From Palsa-1447 sp964509885 (GTDB lineage Bacteria > Verrucomicrobiota > Verrucomicrobiia > Opitutales > Opitutaceae): a DNA stretch of 64,000 bases. Made by a program: the position numbers and the translations under genes. Positions 23,393 to 31,924 of the stretch are shown here, one piece after another. The notes under the pieces are model-generated. The model ran no database searches. It was not told where the DNA came from and saw only the letters and a list, made by a program, of their open reading frames with translations. Numbering within the stretch: position 1 is the stretch's first letter; each line of letters opens with the position of its first letter. The stretch is taken from assembly GCA_964509885.1 (NCBI GenBank), contig CAZDZL010000012.1:1-64000 (forward strand), in the 5' to 3' direction.

Positions 23393-26029
23393 ATGCCGGC
23401 TCGCGAGAAAGAGGATCCCCATGCTACCCGTTGCAGGCGTCCCAGGGTAGAGCCGACCCTGAACCCCGCTGCGGCACCCTTCAGGCGACTTCTGCGTCTG
23501 CTTGCCACGCCCGTTCTCGCTGCGGGCCTTTGGGGCTCGGAACCGCCCCGGGCGCTCCTCGTCCAGCCGGGCGGGGCCGACGGTGCGCCGATCGCCGCCA
23601 CGCGCGCGAGGCCCCTGGACACCCTCGTCGTGGACTCCGAGGGCACCGGCACGCTCGAGGTCCGCGACGGCAGCAACAGGGTCTATTTCACGGCGCCGGC
23701 CGGAAAGCCCGCTACCTTCAGGGCGGGGGGCGCCCTGGGTGTGCAGACGGTGGTCCTTCGCGGGAGCGACGGCGCCGTCACCGCCAAGGCGTCATTCACG
23801 CTCGACGCGGAGACGGCCGTCGACGATGGCGGGAAGTACCGCGACATGTTCGACCTCTTCCGAAACGGCATGAGGTCCGACTATCCCACGGGCGTCGAGA
23901 CGGTCGATTGGAACGGGCGCACCTACCACATGTTCGTGAACTGGGTGCTCGACAACTACCACACGGCGAAGGGCATGAGGTACTTCAGCCCGTACGGCAC
24001 GGAGTTCGTGGACATGATGCGCGAGGCCCAGCGGGAGGACGGCATGATCTGGAGCAACCTGAACCTGAACAACGCCGTCGATTACTATAAGACCGCATAC
24101 GGCCCCTTCGGCTACGTCAGGAGGATTGGCGACCGCTACTTCGTGCGGCAGCCGGCCGAGAACCACCCCGAATACGTCTACACGAGCACGATCTACCAAA
24201 CATGGAAGGCATGCGGCGACGACGCCTGGATGCGCGGCAGCCTCGCCTCGGCGATGCGGGCGCTCGACTACTGCGTCACGGACCCCGCGCGCTGGAGCCA
24301 GCGCTTCCAGCTTCTGAAGCGGGTCTACACGATAGATTCGTGGGATTTCCAGGTCGACGACGCCTACACACCGGACATCGGGCTCACCAACACGATGCTG
24401 ATCGACCCGAACAAGTCGAAGTTCGGCGTGTTCTTCGGGGACAACGTGTACTACGCGGCCGCCTGCGAGGAGCTCGCCGAGATGCTGGCGCACAGCGGCG
24501 ACGCGGCCAACGCCTCGAAATACCTTGGCCGCGCCGCGGGGATCCGCGAGCGCCTGGACGCGCTCTCCTGGAACGGGCGCTTCTTCACGCACTTCATCGA
24601 CGAGGACCCGGGCGTGAAGCGGGACCTCGGGGTGGACGAGAGGTCCCAGATCGCCCAGGGCAACGCCTACGCGCTGAACCGGGGCGTCCGCCCCGACCAG
24701 GCCGCAGCCATCATCAGGACCTACATGGACCTGAAAGAGCGCCTGCCGGTGGGCTCGCCGGGCGAGTGGTATGCGATCTACCCGCCCTTTGCCCGCGGCT
24801 TCGGAAGGCACGACGAGGTGTGGCAGTACATGAACGGCGGCGTCGGCGGCCACGTCGCCGGGGAGCTCGCGCGCGGGGCGCTGGCGAACGGCTTCGAGGC
24901 CTACGGCCGCGACATCCTTGGGCGCCTTGCCGACCTCGGCCGCCTGCACGGCAACAAGATCTCGTTCGCGTACACGGGATCGATCCCTCCGCCGCCGCCT
25001 CCGCCGCACTACACGCCGATCGACCTCTCCGCGCTGGCGAACATGGACATCGAGGACAGGGGAGGGCCGGGAGCGCTGCGCTGGATGGAAATGGAGAAGA
25101 AGGGGGACGACATCCGCGGTCTGCCCCGGGGCGACCAGCGCTTCGCCGGGATAGACTTCAAGGTTGCGGATCCCGAGACAAACCAGCGCCGCGCCGCCGT
25201 TGCCGTTTCCCACAGGAAGGGGCTGCCGGCCTCCGTCGACGTGCCCATCAACGCGACAGCCGGCTGCGTCTACCTCCTGCACACGTCGACCAAGCCCTCC
25301 TCCGAGAATGTCTGCGGAAGCGTCGCCTTCGTCTACGCCGACGGGACGCGCCAGGTCCAGTACCTCATGATGGGCCGGCAGCTGACGTTCTGGTGGTTCC
25401 CGGAGCTGAGCACCGCGTTCTCAGGCGTCGCGTGGCACGGCCCGAGCCCCGTCAGCGCGGACGTGGGCCTGTCCTGGTGCGCCGTCGACAATCCGCACCC
25501 CGAGCGGAGCATTGCTTCCCTGCGATTCACGGCGCCGGATGACGACGGAATCTACGCGCTTGCCGGCGTGACGCTCGCCGACCGGGCGCACTACGTCCCG
25601 CCGGATCCCGTCTCCTATGGGGGCCCCGACAACTGGGCGGCCGCGACAGCGATGGCCGCGCTCATCGAGGGATTGGCGGGCGTCACCGACGGCCCGCGAA
25701 GCGAGGCCTTTTCGCATCCCGCCGTGTCGCCGCGCTGGGATCCGTCGACACCCAGGGATGTGCGCGTGACCGTCCGCTACCCGGCATCGAAGGGCTATGT
25801 GGCCTACCGCCTCGTGGACGACGCCGCGGGCAGGTCGATCACGGTGACGCTGACCGGGAGCGGGGAGGCCTTCGACGCCCACGTCCTCCTGCCGGAGGGC
25901 GTGGAGACGGCGAAGTCCGTGGAACGGGACGGGGTGGCGACGCCCTTCGCCGTGAGCCGCATCCAGGCGTCGACCTACGTGGACCTCAGTCTCGGCGGCG
26001 GGGTGGTCACGGCATGCATCCGGTACTGA
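23393..26029 (+). CDS. Exported six-hairpin (alpha/alpha)6 glycosidase-like protein
   Basis: An 878-residue protein. A basic N-terminus is followed by a hydrophobic segment (RLLRLLATPVLAAGLWG), likely a signal. About 40-140 looks like a beta-rich domain. About 155-545 resembles an (alpha/alpha)6 barrel: DNYHTAKGMRYFSPYGTEF, EYVYTSTIYQTWKACGDD, DSWDFQVDDAYTPD, WNGRFFTHFIDEDPG, WYAIYPPFARGF. A Pro-rich linker (SIPPPPPPPHY) leads to beta-rich C-terminal domains. DSWD and the Asp/Glu-rich loops could hold catalytic acids. I cannot place it in a numbered GH family. ATG 23393 is preferred; GTG 23321 is in frame. Confidence 0.72.
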   Translation: MPAREKEDPHATRCRRPRVEPTLNPAAAPFRRLLRLLATPVLAAGLWGSEPPRALLVQPGGADGAPIAATRARPLDTLVVDSEGTGTLEVRDGSNRVYFTAPAGKPATFRAGGALGVQTVVLRGSDGAVTAKASFTLDAETAVDDGGKYRDMFDLFRNGMRSDYPTGVETVDWNGRTYHMFVNWVLDNYHTAKGMRYFSPYGTEFVDMMREAQREDGMIWSNLNLNNAVDYYKTAYGPFGYVRRIGDRYFVRQPAENHPEYVYTSTIYQTWKACGDDAWMRGSLASAMRALDYCVTDPARWSQRFQLLKRVYTIDSWDFQVDDAYTPDIGLTNTMLIDPNKSKFGVFFGDNVYYAAACEELAEMLAHSGDAANASKYLGRAAGIRERLDALSWNGRFFTHFIDEDPGVKRDLGVDERSQIAQGNAYALNRGVRPDQAAAIIRTYMDLKERLPVGSPGEWYAIYPPFARGFGRHDEVWQYMNGGVGGHVAGELARGALANGFEAYGRDILGRLADLGRLHGNKISFAYTGSIPPPPPPPHYTPIDLSALANMDIEDRGGPGALRWMEMEKKGDDIRGLPRGDQRFAGIDFKVADPETNQRRAAVAVSHRKGLPASVDVPINATAGCVYLLHTSTKPSSENVCGSVAFVYADGTRQVQYLMMGRQLTFWWFPELSTAFSGVAWHGPSPVSADVGLSWCAVDNPHPERSIASLRFTAPDDDGIYALAGVTLADRAHYVPPDPVSYGGPDNWAAATAMAALIEGLAGVTDGPRSEAFSHPAVSPRWDPSTPRDVRVTVRYPASKGYVAYRLVDDAAGRSITVTLTGSGEAFDAHVLLPEGVETAKSVERDGVATPFAVSRIQASTYVDLSLGGGVVTACIRY

Positions 26030-26529
26030 CGTTCAGCGCGGTCATCCGCATCCGGGGCGCCAACCCGTACGTGCTCGTCAGCGCCCCGCGCGCGAAGGCG
26101 CTCAAGCCCGGATGGAGGAAGCCCCTTCCCGTGCGGGTGCGGGTCAACGGGAAGCCCGGGAAGCCATGGCGCATCAACATGATGCCAGCGGGAGACGGAA
26201 CGTTCTACCTTTACCTCCATGGCAGGCTCCGGAAGGTCTCCTGCACCGGAGTGGGCGACCGCGTGAAGGTAGAGATCGCCTTCGATGCGGACTATGCCGG
26301 CGGTCCGGAGCATCCGCTGCCCCTGTGGTTCGACGATGCGCTCACCGCCGCTCCCACGGCCAGGGAGAACTGGGAGGCCCTCGCCCCGAGCCGGAAAAAG
26401 GAGATCGTCCGCTACTTTGTGAGCCTCAAGTCGCCCGCGGCACGGCAGCGAAACCTCGCGCGGGCGATGAGCGCCCTCTCGGGAGAGAGGGCCCGCTTCA
26501 TGGCTCGCTCGTGGGGGAGCGGGGCGTAG
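26014..26529 (+). CDS. YdeI/OmpD-associated-like protein with DUF1905 domain
   Basis: A 171-residue protein. The N-terminal half is a DUF1905 beta-barrel (LTFSAVIRIRGANPYVLVSA; RVRVNGKPGKPWRINMMPAGDGTFYLYLHG). The C-terminal half is a helical YdeI/OmpD-associated segment with LPLWFDDALTAAPTARENWEALAPSRKKEIVRYF and a stretch aligned with IxxAKxxxTRARR-type tails (KSPAARQRNLARAMSALSG). Its start overlaps the glycosidase gene by 16 nt in another frame, so the two may be coupled by chance of packing rather than function. Biochemical role unknown. Confidence 0.8.
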   Translation: MHPVLTFSAVIRIRGANPYVLVSAPRAKALKPGWRKPLPVRVRVNGKPGKPWRINMMPAGDGTFYLYLHGRLRKVSCTGVGDRVKVEIAFDADYAGGPEHPLPLWFDDALTAAPTARENWEALAPSRKKEIVRYFVSLKSPAARQRNLARAMSALSGERARFMARSWGSGA

Positions 26530-26594
26530 CCGCGCCCCGGGTCGACGTTCGCTCACGCAGGGCGCGCTCCGCGGGCCCATTCCCTGATTCCGGC

Positions 26595-26622
26595 TTGACG
26601 CGAAGTCTATTAGTATCACAAT
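26595..26622 (+). promoter_or_regulatory. padR-unit promoter (TTGACG-N16-CACAAT)
   Basis: TTGACG (26595-26600) is separated by 16 nt from CACAAT (26617-26622). The ATG at 26635 lies 12 nt downstream, so the leader is very short. The spacer, TATTAGTATCAC, is AT-rich relative to its surroundings and would be a natural place for PadR autoregulation. Confidence 0.5.
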
Positions 26623-26634
26623 GCAGTTTTAATC

Positions 26635-26967
26635 ATGCTTGGGGAATTCGAATACATGCTCATCACCGCGGCCGCCGGGCTGGGCGAGAAGGCGTACGGA
26701 GCAGCGATCCGCGAGGAGATTGAGTCGGCCACGAAGCGCAGCTGCTCCATCGGGGCGCTCTACACGACGATCGATCGGCTGGAATCGAAGGGCCTCCTCA
26801 AGACATGGATGGGGGAGGCCACGGCGCGGCGCGGAGGTAGGGCCAAGCGCATGGTCCAGGTGACCCCGGCCGGCATGCGCGCGGCCAGGGAATTTTATAC
26901 GGCGGTCGCCCGGGTGAGCCGTGGCGCGACATGGGCGCCTGCGCCGGGGGAGGGCGCGGCCTCTTGA
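26635..26967 (+). CDS. PadR family transcriptional regulator
   Basis: A 110-residue winged-helix regulator: LGEFEYMLITAAAGLGEKAYGAAIREEIE, then SIGALYTTIDRLESKGLLKTWMGE and the wing RGGRAKRMVQVTPAGMRAARE. It has only the DNA-binding domain with a short C-terminal helix, as in the short PadR-s2 group. Its stop overlaps the TTG start of a membrane protein gene, a coupling often seen for PadR regulators and the membrane proteins they control. Effector unknown. Confidence 0.92.
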   Translation: MLGEFEYMLITAAAGLGEKAYGAAIREEIESATKRSCSIGALYTTIDRLESKGLLKTWMGEATARRGGRAKRMVQVTPAGMRAAREFYTAVARVSRGATWAPAPGEGAAS

Positions 26968-27713
26968 ACATTTCCTGGCGCATGGTGGAGATGGCCGCAG
27001 GCCTGCTTGAGCCGAAGGAGCGCGAGGTGGTCCTCGGCGACATGCAAGAGGGCGGCGAGGCCTCCTGGCGCGGCGTTCCCGAGGTGCTGGGCCTCTACAT
27101 TCGGCGCCAAGCCCTGCTGTGGAGGAACTGGCAGCCGTGGCTGGCAGCCTTCGGCGTCGCCCTGCCGACCAGCTTCCTCCTCATGGGTTTCTCGCTCTCG
27201 GTCAGCTATGAATTCCTGCGCTTTGCGGGGCCGCAGGGGGAACCTGGACGGGCGATGGACCCGTCGCTCCCCGTTTTTGCCGGCAATCTCCTCCTTCTCG
27301 TGGGCTGGGCCTGGGCGGGCGGCTTCGTTGTCGGATCGCTGTCGCGCCGAACCCTTTGGGCGAGCCTGATTTCATATGGCACGCCGTGCCTATTCTGCCT
27401 CTCGCGCTTTCACCACCATTCCCCGTCACGCTACTGCCTGCTCGTGTTCGTCCCGCCGGCGGCCGTGGGCGTGCTCCAGGGCCTGCGAATTTCCAGGCTA
27501 AGGTTGAGTACCGCCCTGGCGGCCGCCCTGCTCCTGACCGCCCTGGCGCTACCCCCGCGCCGCGAGGCCGGAGAACGCTGGTGGAGTCCACGGGCCTGGG
27601 TTCTGAATTCTGCCCTGACCTGGCCCGCGTGGCTACTCGTCGCCACCGCCCGAAGGACGGGGACGCCATCCGCGCAGGACTCGCTGCGCGAGAGCCCGGG
27701 ATCAATCATATGA
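26964..27713 (+). CDS. Multi-pass membrane protein coupled to PadR
   Basis: A 249-residue protein. Residues 1-55 are soluble and helical (WRMVEMAAGLLEPKEREVVLGDMQEGGEASWRGVPEVLGLYIRRQ). About five hydrophobic helices follow (WLAAFGVALPTSFLLMGFSL; AGNLLLLVGWAWAGGFVV; CLLVFVPPAAVGVLQGL; ALAAALLLTALAL; LTWPAWLLVAT). The soluble N-terminal piece resembles the short domain preceding permeases in PadR-linked loci. TTG 26964 overlaps the padR stop; ATG 26931 is in frame. No transport motif is recognised. Its stop overlaps the next gene's start. Confidence 0.7.
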   Translation: MNISWRMVEMAAGLLEPKEREVVLGDMQEGGEASWRGVPEVLGLYIRRQALLWRNWQPWLAAFGVALPTSFLLMGFSLSVSYEFLRFAGPQGEPGRAMDPSLPVFAGNLLLLVGWAWAGGFVVGSLSRRTLWASLISYGTPCLFCLSRFHHHSPSRYCLLVFVPPAAVGVLQGLRISRLRLSTALAAALLLTALALPPRREAGERWWSPRAWVLNSALTWPAWLLVATARRTGTPSAQDSLRESPGSII

Positions 27714-28774
27714 AACCCACTCGAATCCTTGCCGGGCTCCTCGCGGGCGCGGCAACCTTAGGAAGTCTCGGGATCGCCGCGCCCTCGGGAAGCCAGGTGA
27801 TCGGCAGGGAGCTGATTTCCGAGAGCATCTCCCACAGCAAGATAGGAACGGACCCCGTGCGCAGGATGGCGGTCTACCTTCCCGCCGGCTATGACCAGGA
27901 GCCCGGGCGCTTCCCGGTGATATACTTCCTGCCGAATCCGTTCGGAAGCTACCGCGCCTATTTTGACGAGCGCGGTGCCCAGGGCCTGTTCGACAAGGCC
28001 ATTTCCAAGGGCGTCATTGGCCGGTTCATACTCGTCTGCGTGGACATGAATACGCCCATCGGTTGCTCCTGGTATGTCAATTCCCCTGCGACGGGCAACT
28101 GGGAGGATTTCGCGATCAAGGAGCTTGTGCCCTACATTGACGCGAATTTCAGGACGATTCCCAGCAGGGACTCGCGCGGCATCGTGGGCGATTTCATGGG
28201 CGGCTACGGCGCGATGCGCCTGGGGATGGAGCACCCGGATGTGTTCGGGGCGGTCTACGCGCTGCACCCGGTCGGGACCGGATCCGGCGTTCAACCCTTG
28301 GTCATGCGCCCCAACTGGGACACCCTTGCCAAAGCCACCTCGCTCGAGGACTCGAGGAAGGATGGGTTCACCCAGATATTCACCGCGATATTCCAGGCGC
28401 ACCTGCCGAATCCTGAAAATCCGCCGCTGTATGTTGACCTGCCGGAGCACAAGCTGGGGGACCAGATGGTCGTCGACTCGAAGCTGATGGCTCGCCTGCG
28501 CAACAACTTCTTCATTGAGTCGCTGGTCCCGGAGTACGCCGACAACCTCAAATCCCTCCGAGGACTCAAGTTCGACTGGTCCCGCGCGGACCAGAACCAA
28601 GACCACATCTACGCCAATCAGGCGCTGACCCATAAGCTCAATGAGTTTGGCGTCGTCCACGAGGCCGAGGAGTACAATGGCAACTGGGGCGAGGCAAACT
28701 GGGGAGAGGCGGGGCGCGTCTACTCGGAAGTCCTGCCCTTTTTCAGCAGGCATCTTGTGTTCGATGGGAGCTAG
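27710..28774 (+). CDS. Exported esterase-D-like alpha/beta hydrolase lacking the nucleophile Ser
   Basis: A 354-residue protein with a signal peptide (ILAGLLAGAATLGSLGIAA) and the fold of the esterase D/feruloyl esterase-type family: RRMAVYLPAGYDQEPGRFPVIYFL, KELVPYIDANFRTI, LGMEHPDVFGAVYALHP. The nucleophile elbow, normally G-x-S-x-GG, reads G160-D-F-M-G-G. The Ser position is Phe162, codon TTC at 28193-28195, one base from TCC. The usual His region near the end (QDHIYANQALTHKLNEFG) is partly kept. The protein is therefore probably not a serine esterase and may bind a ligand, or the base call is wrong. ATG 27710 overlaps the preceding stop. Confidence 0.82.
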   Translation: MKPTRILAGLLAGAATLGSLGIAAPSGSQVIGRELISESISHSKIGTDPVRRMAVYLPAGYDQEPGRFPVIYFLPNPFGSYRAYFDERGAQGLFDKAISKGVIGRFILVCVDMNTPIGCSWYVNSPATGNWEDFAIKELVPYIDANFRTIPSRDSRGIVGDFMGGYGAMRLGMEHPDVFGAVYALHPVGTGSGVQPLVMRPNWDTLAKATSLEDSRKDGFTQIFTAIFQAHLPNPENPPLYVDLPEHKLGDQMVVDSKLMARLRNNFFIESLVPEYADNLKSLRGLKFDWSRADQNQDHIYANQALTHKLNEFGVVHEAEEYNGNWGEANWGEAGRVYSEVLPFFSRHLVFDGS

Positions 28775-28887
28775 TTGACGTCCGGGCCAGCAGTACACTC
28801 ATTCAACGGGGTGCCGATACGGCGCGCGATAGGAGCCAGTGAGCCGGGCCTCACCCCCCATGGCACACCAGCTGCTCCCCGTCTCAT

Positions 28888-29484
28888 ATGAACAATATCC
28901 GCCGCTTCCTTTCCCCAATCTGCGTTATCCTGGCCTTCATGACGGCGGTCGCCCGCGCGGAGAATCCCGCGCCGTTGCCCGATGACCCAGGGTGCACCGA
29001 CGCGGACCGGGCGTTCATGGCCCGGGCCTACGAGCTGGCGCGGTACGCGACCACGCACGGGGGAGCGCCGTTCGGCGCGGTGCTGGTCCTGGACGGCAAG
29101 GTGATCGCCGAGTATTCCAACTGCGAAAATATCACCGGCGATGTGACCAAGCACGCGGAGACCGGACTCATCTCGGCCTACAGCCCGAAGGTTTCCCGCG
29201 CCACCTTTGCACGGTCGACGCTCTACACGAGCAGCGAGCCCTGCACCATGTGCTGCGGCTCCATACGCTTCGCGGGGATAGGCAGGGTTGTCTTCGGGAC
29301 CACCGAGACCCAGTTCCTGCGGGTGATGGGAGTTCCGATTGACGCCCATCCCCTCGAGTCTAGGGAGGTCTTCTCCCGCACGTCCCCCGCGACGCAGGTG
29401 CTGGGCCCGCTGATGGAGAAGGAGGGCCTTGCCATCCACGAGGACTACTGGCCCCGCCATCCGCTCGATTTCTCGAAGCCCTGA
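28888..29484 (+). CDS. Exported nucleoside/guanine deaminase-like protein (CDA fold)
   Basis: A 198-residue zinc deaminase of the cytidine deaminase superfamily. The zinc motif is complete: H89-A-E91 (KHAETGL) and P118-C-x-x-C122 (SEPCTMCCG). APFGAVLVLDGKVIAEYSNCE and IGRVVFGTT match the tRNA-adenosine/guanine deaminase branch. Residues 1-24 form a signal peptide (FLSPICVILAFMTAVARAE), so it acts outside the cytoplasm, unusual for this fold. The substrate is not defined. The nucleoside hydrolase at 15292 is the only related function in the window. Confidence 0.88.
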   Translation: MNNIRRFLSPICVILAFMTAVARAENPAPLPDDPGCTDADRAFMARAYELARYATTHGGAPFGAVLVLDGKVIAEYSNCENITGDVTKHAETGLISAYSPKVSRATFARSTLYTSSEPCTMCCGSIRFAGIGRVVFGTTETQFLRVMGVPIDAHPLESREVFSRTSPATQVLGPLMEKEGLAIHEDYWPRHPLDFSKP

Positions 29485-29496
29485 GCGGCGCGGTCC

Positions 29497-30699
29497 CTAG
29501 GCCGGCAGCGCGGCGCCCAGGAGCTCCTCCTGTGCCTGGCGAAGCTCGCGGAAGGTCGCCAGGGTGTCGCCGACGCTGGCCCGGCCGATGGAGGAAATCC
29601 CCTCTGCCGCCACGTTCCCCATGGCCCGCGCGACAGCCTGGGCGGAAATCAAACGCATCGGCTCGGCGAGGCCAGGCTGCGCCAGCGGCAGGAATTCACG
29701 GATGAACTCGACGAGGAAATGGGGCTGGCGCTGGGCGTAGGCCTGCGTGGCGAAGCGAAACAGCTCCTGGATCAGCGGCTGGAACTCCGGGTCGCCGTCC
29801 CACCGACCGGCCAGCCTCAGCCCGTGCTCGGCCAACTCGATGGCCTCGGCGATCCCGTCGCTCCCCGAAACAGGGGACTGCGGCTTCGCCATGCCGCGGC
29901 TTGCGCATGCGCAGAGTACGAGGCGCGCCTTGAGCCCGACCACGGCCGCGTCGCGGCGATCGGATTCCAGCGGCAACGCGAATTCCAGGCCCCGCCTCGC
30001 GCAGGAGCGTGCGTCGACGTTCGCCCCGCTCGCTCCCAGCGCCTCCGCCTTCCCGACACAGGCCGCCGCCAGGATCAATCGATTTGGGCGCGAGGGCGTT
30101 TGGCCCTGGGGACCCAGGGCGGCGAGCGCGCAGTCATAGGAGCGGCACGCATCCTCAAGGCGCCGGGATCCCGGCAGTCGGCGCATCGCCGTCGCCCGAT
30201 TGAGATGGGCGACGGCCATGCGCCGCGGAAATTCCTCGCTCAGGCCGGCGACCAGGCCGAGCCCAAGCGCCAGTGCCTCGTCGTAGCAGAGGATCGCGTC
30301 GTCGATCCGCCCTCCATCGCCAAAGGCTGCCAGCGCATCGCCGCGGTTGACCCACACACCCATGAGATTGTACCGGTGCCACGGATTGCCCTGGGCAAGG
30401 AGGGGCTGGCGAAGCTCGAGCGCCGAGTCGAAGCAGCGCACGGCGTCCTCCAGGCGACGGGGAAACGCCGCGCCCAGGAGCGCGATGCCGCGGTTGGTCC
30501 ACGCCGATGCGAGGTCATCCCGAATGGGTGACGTCGGCGACTCGCAGAGGGGAGCGAGCAGGGCCACGGCCTCATCGTAGGCGCCCAGGGCGTCCCCGAG
30601 CCTTGGCCCGCCTTGCGATCGAAGCCGGTTTCCCCGCTCAACGGCCCGTTTTCCCGCGAGCAGCCGAGCGTGGGGAGTCTGAAGGCTGACCGATGACAT
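29497..30699 (-). CDS. Tetratricopeptide-like repeat protein
   Basis: A 400-residue soluble protein, all helical. Repeats of the form LASAWTNRGIALLGAAFPRRLEDAVRCFDSALELR and MGVWVNRGDALAAFGDGGRIDDAILCYDEALAL recur three to four times in residues 20-215, with the A-x-x-x-YD-x-AL core of TPR units. The remainder (220-400) is helical without clear repeats. No signal peptide or enzymatic motif is visible, so it is likely a cytoplasmic interaction scaffold. A Fur-box-like palindrome lies 16 nt upstream of the start. Confidence 0.72.
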   Translation of the reverse strand: MSSVSLQTPHARLLAGKRAVERGNRLRSQGGPRLGDALGAYDEAVALLAPLCESPTSPIRDDLASAWTNRGIALLGAAFPRRLEDAVRCFDSALELRQPLLAQGNPWHRYNLMGVWVNRGDALAAFGDGGRIDDAILCYDEALALGLGLVAGLSEEFPRRMAVAHLNRATAMRRLPGSRRLEDACRSYDCALAALGPQGQTPSRPNRLILAAACVGKAEALGASGANVDARSCARRGLEFALPLESDRRDAAVVGLKARLVLCACASRGMAKPQSPVSGSDGIAEAIELAEHGLRLAGRWDGDPEFQPLIQELFRFATQAYAQRQPHFLVEFIREFLPLAQPGLAEPMRLISAQAVARAMGNVAAEGISSIGRASVGDTLATFRELRQAQEELLGAALPA

Positions 30700-30714
30700 G
30701 CCTCGAGGGTGGTA

Positions 30715-30735
30715 TATTGAGAGGGATTCTCAATA
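30715..30735. promoter_or_regulatory. Perfect 8-bp inverted repeat, Fur-box-like operator candidate
   Basis: TATTGAGA and TCTCAATA are perfect inverted arms with a 5-nt spacer (GGGAT on the plus strand). The flanks agree with the TTGAGAAT/TCTCAA halves of classical proteobacterial Fur boxes, differing only in the three central bases. It sits between the minus-strand TPR gene (start 30699) and the end of the phosphoesterase gene. A regulator binding site for the TPR gene is plausible. Confidence 0.45.
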
Positions 30736-30819
30736 AGATTTGCAGGCTGTCGCCCCAGTGTCTCCGGCAAGCGGGCCGAGTAAGCTCCTGCCGGCGCAGC
30801 CCCGGGTCACCGACCCTGA

Positions 30820-31917
30820 TCAGGCAGCCATGAAGCGGACGAGCACGATCTCCGAGCGGGTAGCAACCCGCATCGGCGGACCCCAGGTGCCCACGCCGCT
30901 GCTCGTTATCACCTGCAGGGTGGCCAGGCGGTTCAGGCCGTAGGCGAAGGGACCGAATATCCTGCCCACCAGAAGGGACCAGGGCCAGAACTGGCCCCCG
31001 TGGGTGTGGCCCGAGAGTTGCAGGGATATCCCGGCCTCTTGGGGGATCGCCAGCTGGGAGGGCTGGTGGTTGAGGAGGATGCTCGCGCGGCTTCCGTCTA
31101 TTTGCGACCGGGCAAGAACCTCCCGAAACTCCCGGCCGTCCCGGGCCACGCCGTCGTGGACGCCGACGACCTGGAGGCCGTCCACCATGACCTTCTCATT
31201 GTCCAGGACACGAATCCCCACCTTCCTGAGGGCCTCCGTGATCTTCGTGCTGTCGGAGAATTCATCGTGGTTGCCCGTTACGAAGTAGGCGCCCAGTGGG
31301 GCGATGATCGACTTCCAGGGCCCGGCGCAGGCATCGAGATCCACGCGAGCGCCGTCGAACATGTCGCCGCCGATGAAGACGATGTCCGGTTTCAGGGCGT
31401 TCACCCGGGCCGCGACCCGCAGGGAATAGGCCGGCCCGCGGATGTTGCCGAGGTGGATGTCGCTCACCAGTACCCCGGTCCTTCCTTCCCACTGGCTCGG
31501 CAGGCCCCGAAGCGCCACCGTGTAGCGTGTGGTCCTGATGATCGCCGCGTTGACGAGGCCCAGTGAGGCCACGGCGAGCGCCAGGCCAAAAACGCCGTAG
31601 CCGATGGAGGCGGGCGCGAGGGGGAGGCCGAGGAGCCGCGCCGCGCCCTCAATTACCCAGCACAGGATCGCCGCGGCAAAGGAGAAGCTCAGAAACCCCA
31701 CACAAACGGCTGCGGGGACCGCCACGGCTCGCAGGAGGGGATTCTGCATGCGGAAGCCGAGGATCGCAACGGGGATGTAGCCCAGGGCAAGGACGGCCAT
31801 GGCGATGGCCCAACCCAGGCCCGCACCCCCGGAGAAATGCGACCACGTCGAAACAATGAACACGATCACGAGCAGGAGAGTCGGGATAATTACAACCGCC
31901 ACGCGAAGTCGACGCAT
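30820..31917 (-). CDS. Membrane-anchored calcineurin-like metallophosphoesterase (YaeI/YkuE type)
   Basis: A 365-residue protein. The first 150 residues contain about four transmembrane helices (VVIIPTLLLVIVFIVST; AIAMAVLALGYIPVAILGF; VAVPAAVCVGFLSFSFAAAILCWVI; VFGLALAVASLGLVNAAII). The catalytic domain then has all five metal motifs: SDIHLGN, GGDMFDG, GNHDEF, NHQPSQL and GHTHGGQ. It would hydrolyse a phosphoester with two bound metals, and GHTHGGQ with WPW nearby suits the UDP-diacylglucosamine hydrolase/YkuE-like group. The substrate is open. ATG 31917 is 7 nt after a -10. Confidence 0.9.
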   Translation of the reverse strand: MRRLRVAVVIIPTLLLVIVFIVSTWSHFSGGAGLGWAIAMAVLALGYIPVAILGFRMQNPLLRAVAVPAAVCVGFLSFSFAAAILCWVIEGAARLLGLPLAPASIGYGVFGLALAVASLGLVNAAIIRTTRYTVALRGLPSQWEGRTGVLVSDIHLGNIRGPAYSLRVAARVNALKPDIVFIGGDMFDGARVDLDACAGPWKSIIAPLGAYFVTGNHDEFSDSTKITEALRKVGIRVLDNEKVMVDGLQVVGVHDGVARDGREFREVLARSQIDGSRASILLNHQPSQLAIPQEAGISLQLSGHTHGGQFWPWSLLVGRIFGPFAYGLNRLATLQVITSSGVGTWGPPMRVATRSEIVLVRFMAA

Positions 31918-31924
31918 GCGACCA

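Noticed and set aside
28838..28890. Another CACCCC-type promoter before the exported deaminase
   Set aside because: The run has two extra C and the -10 position would overlap the start codon; no TANNNT is present.
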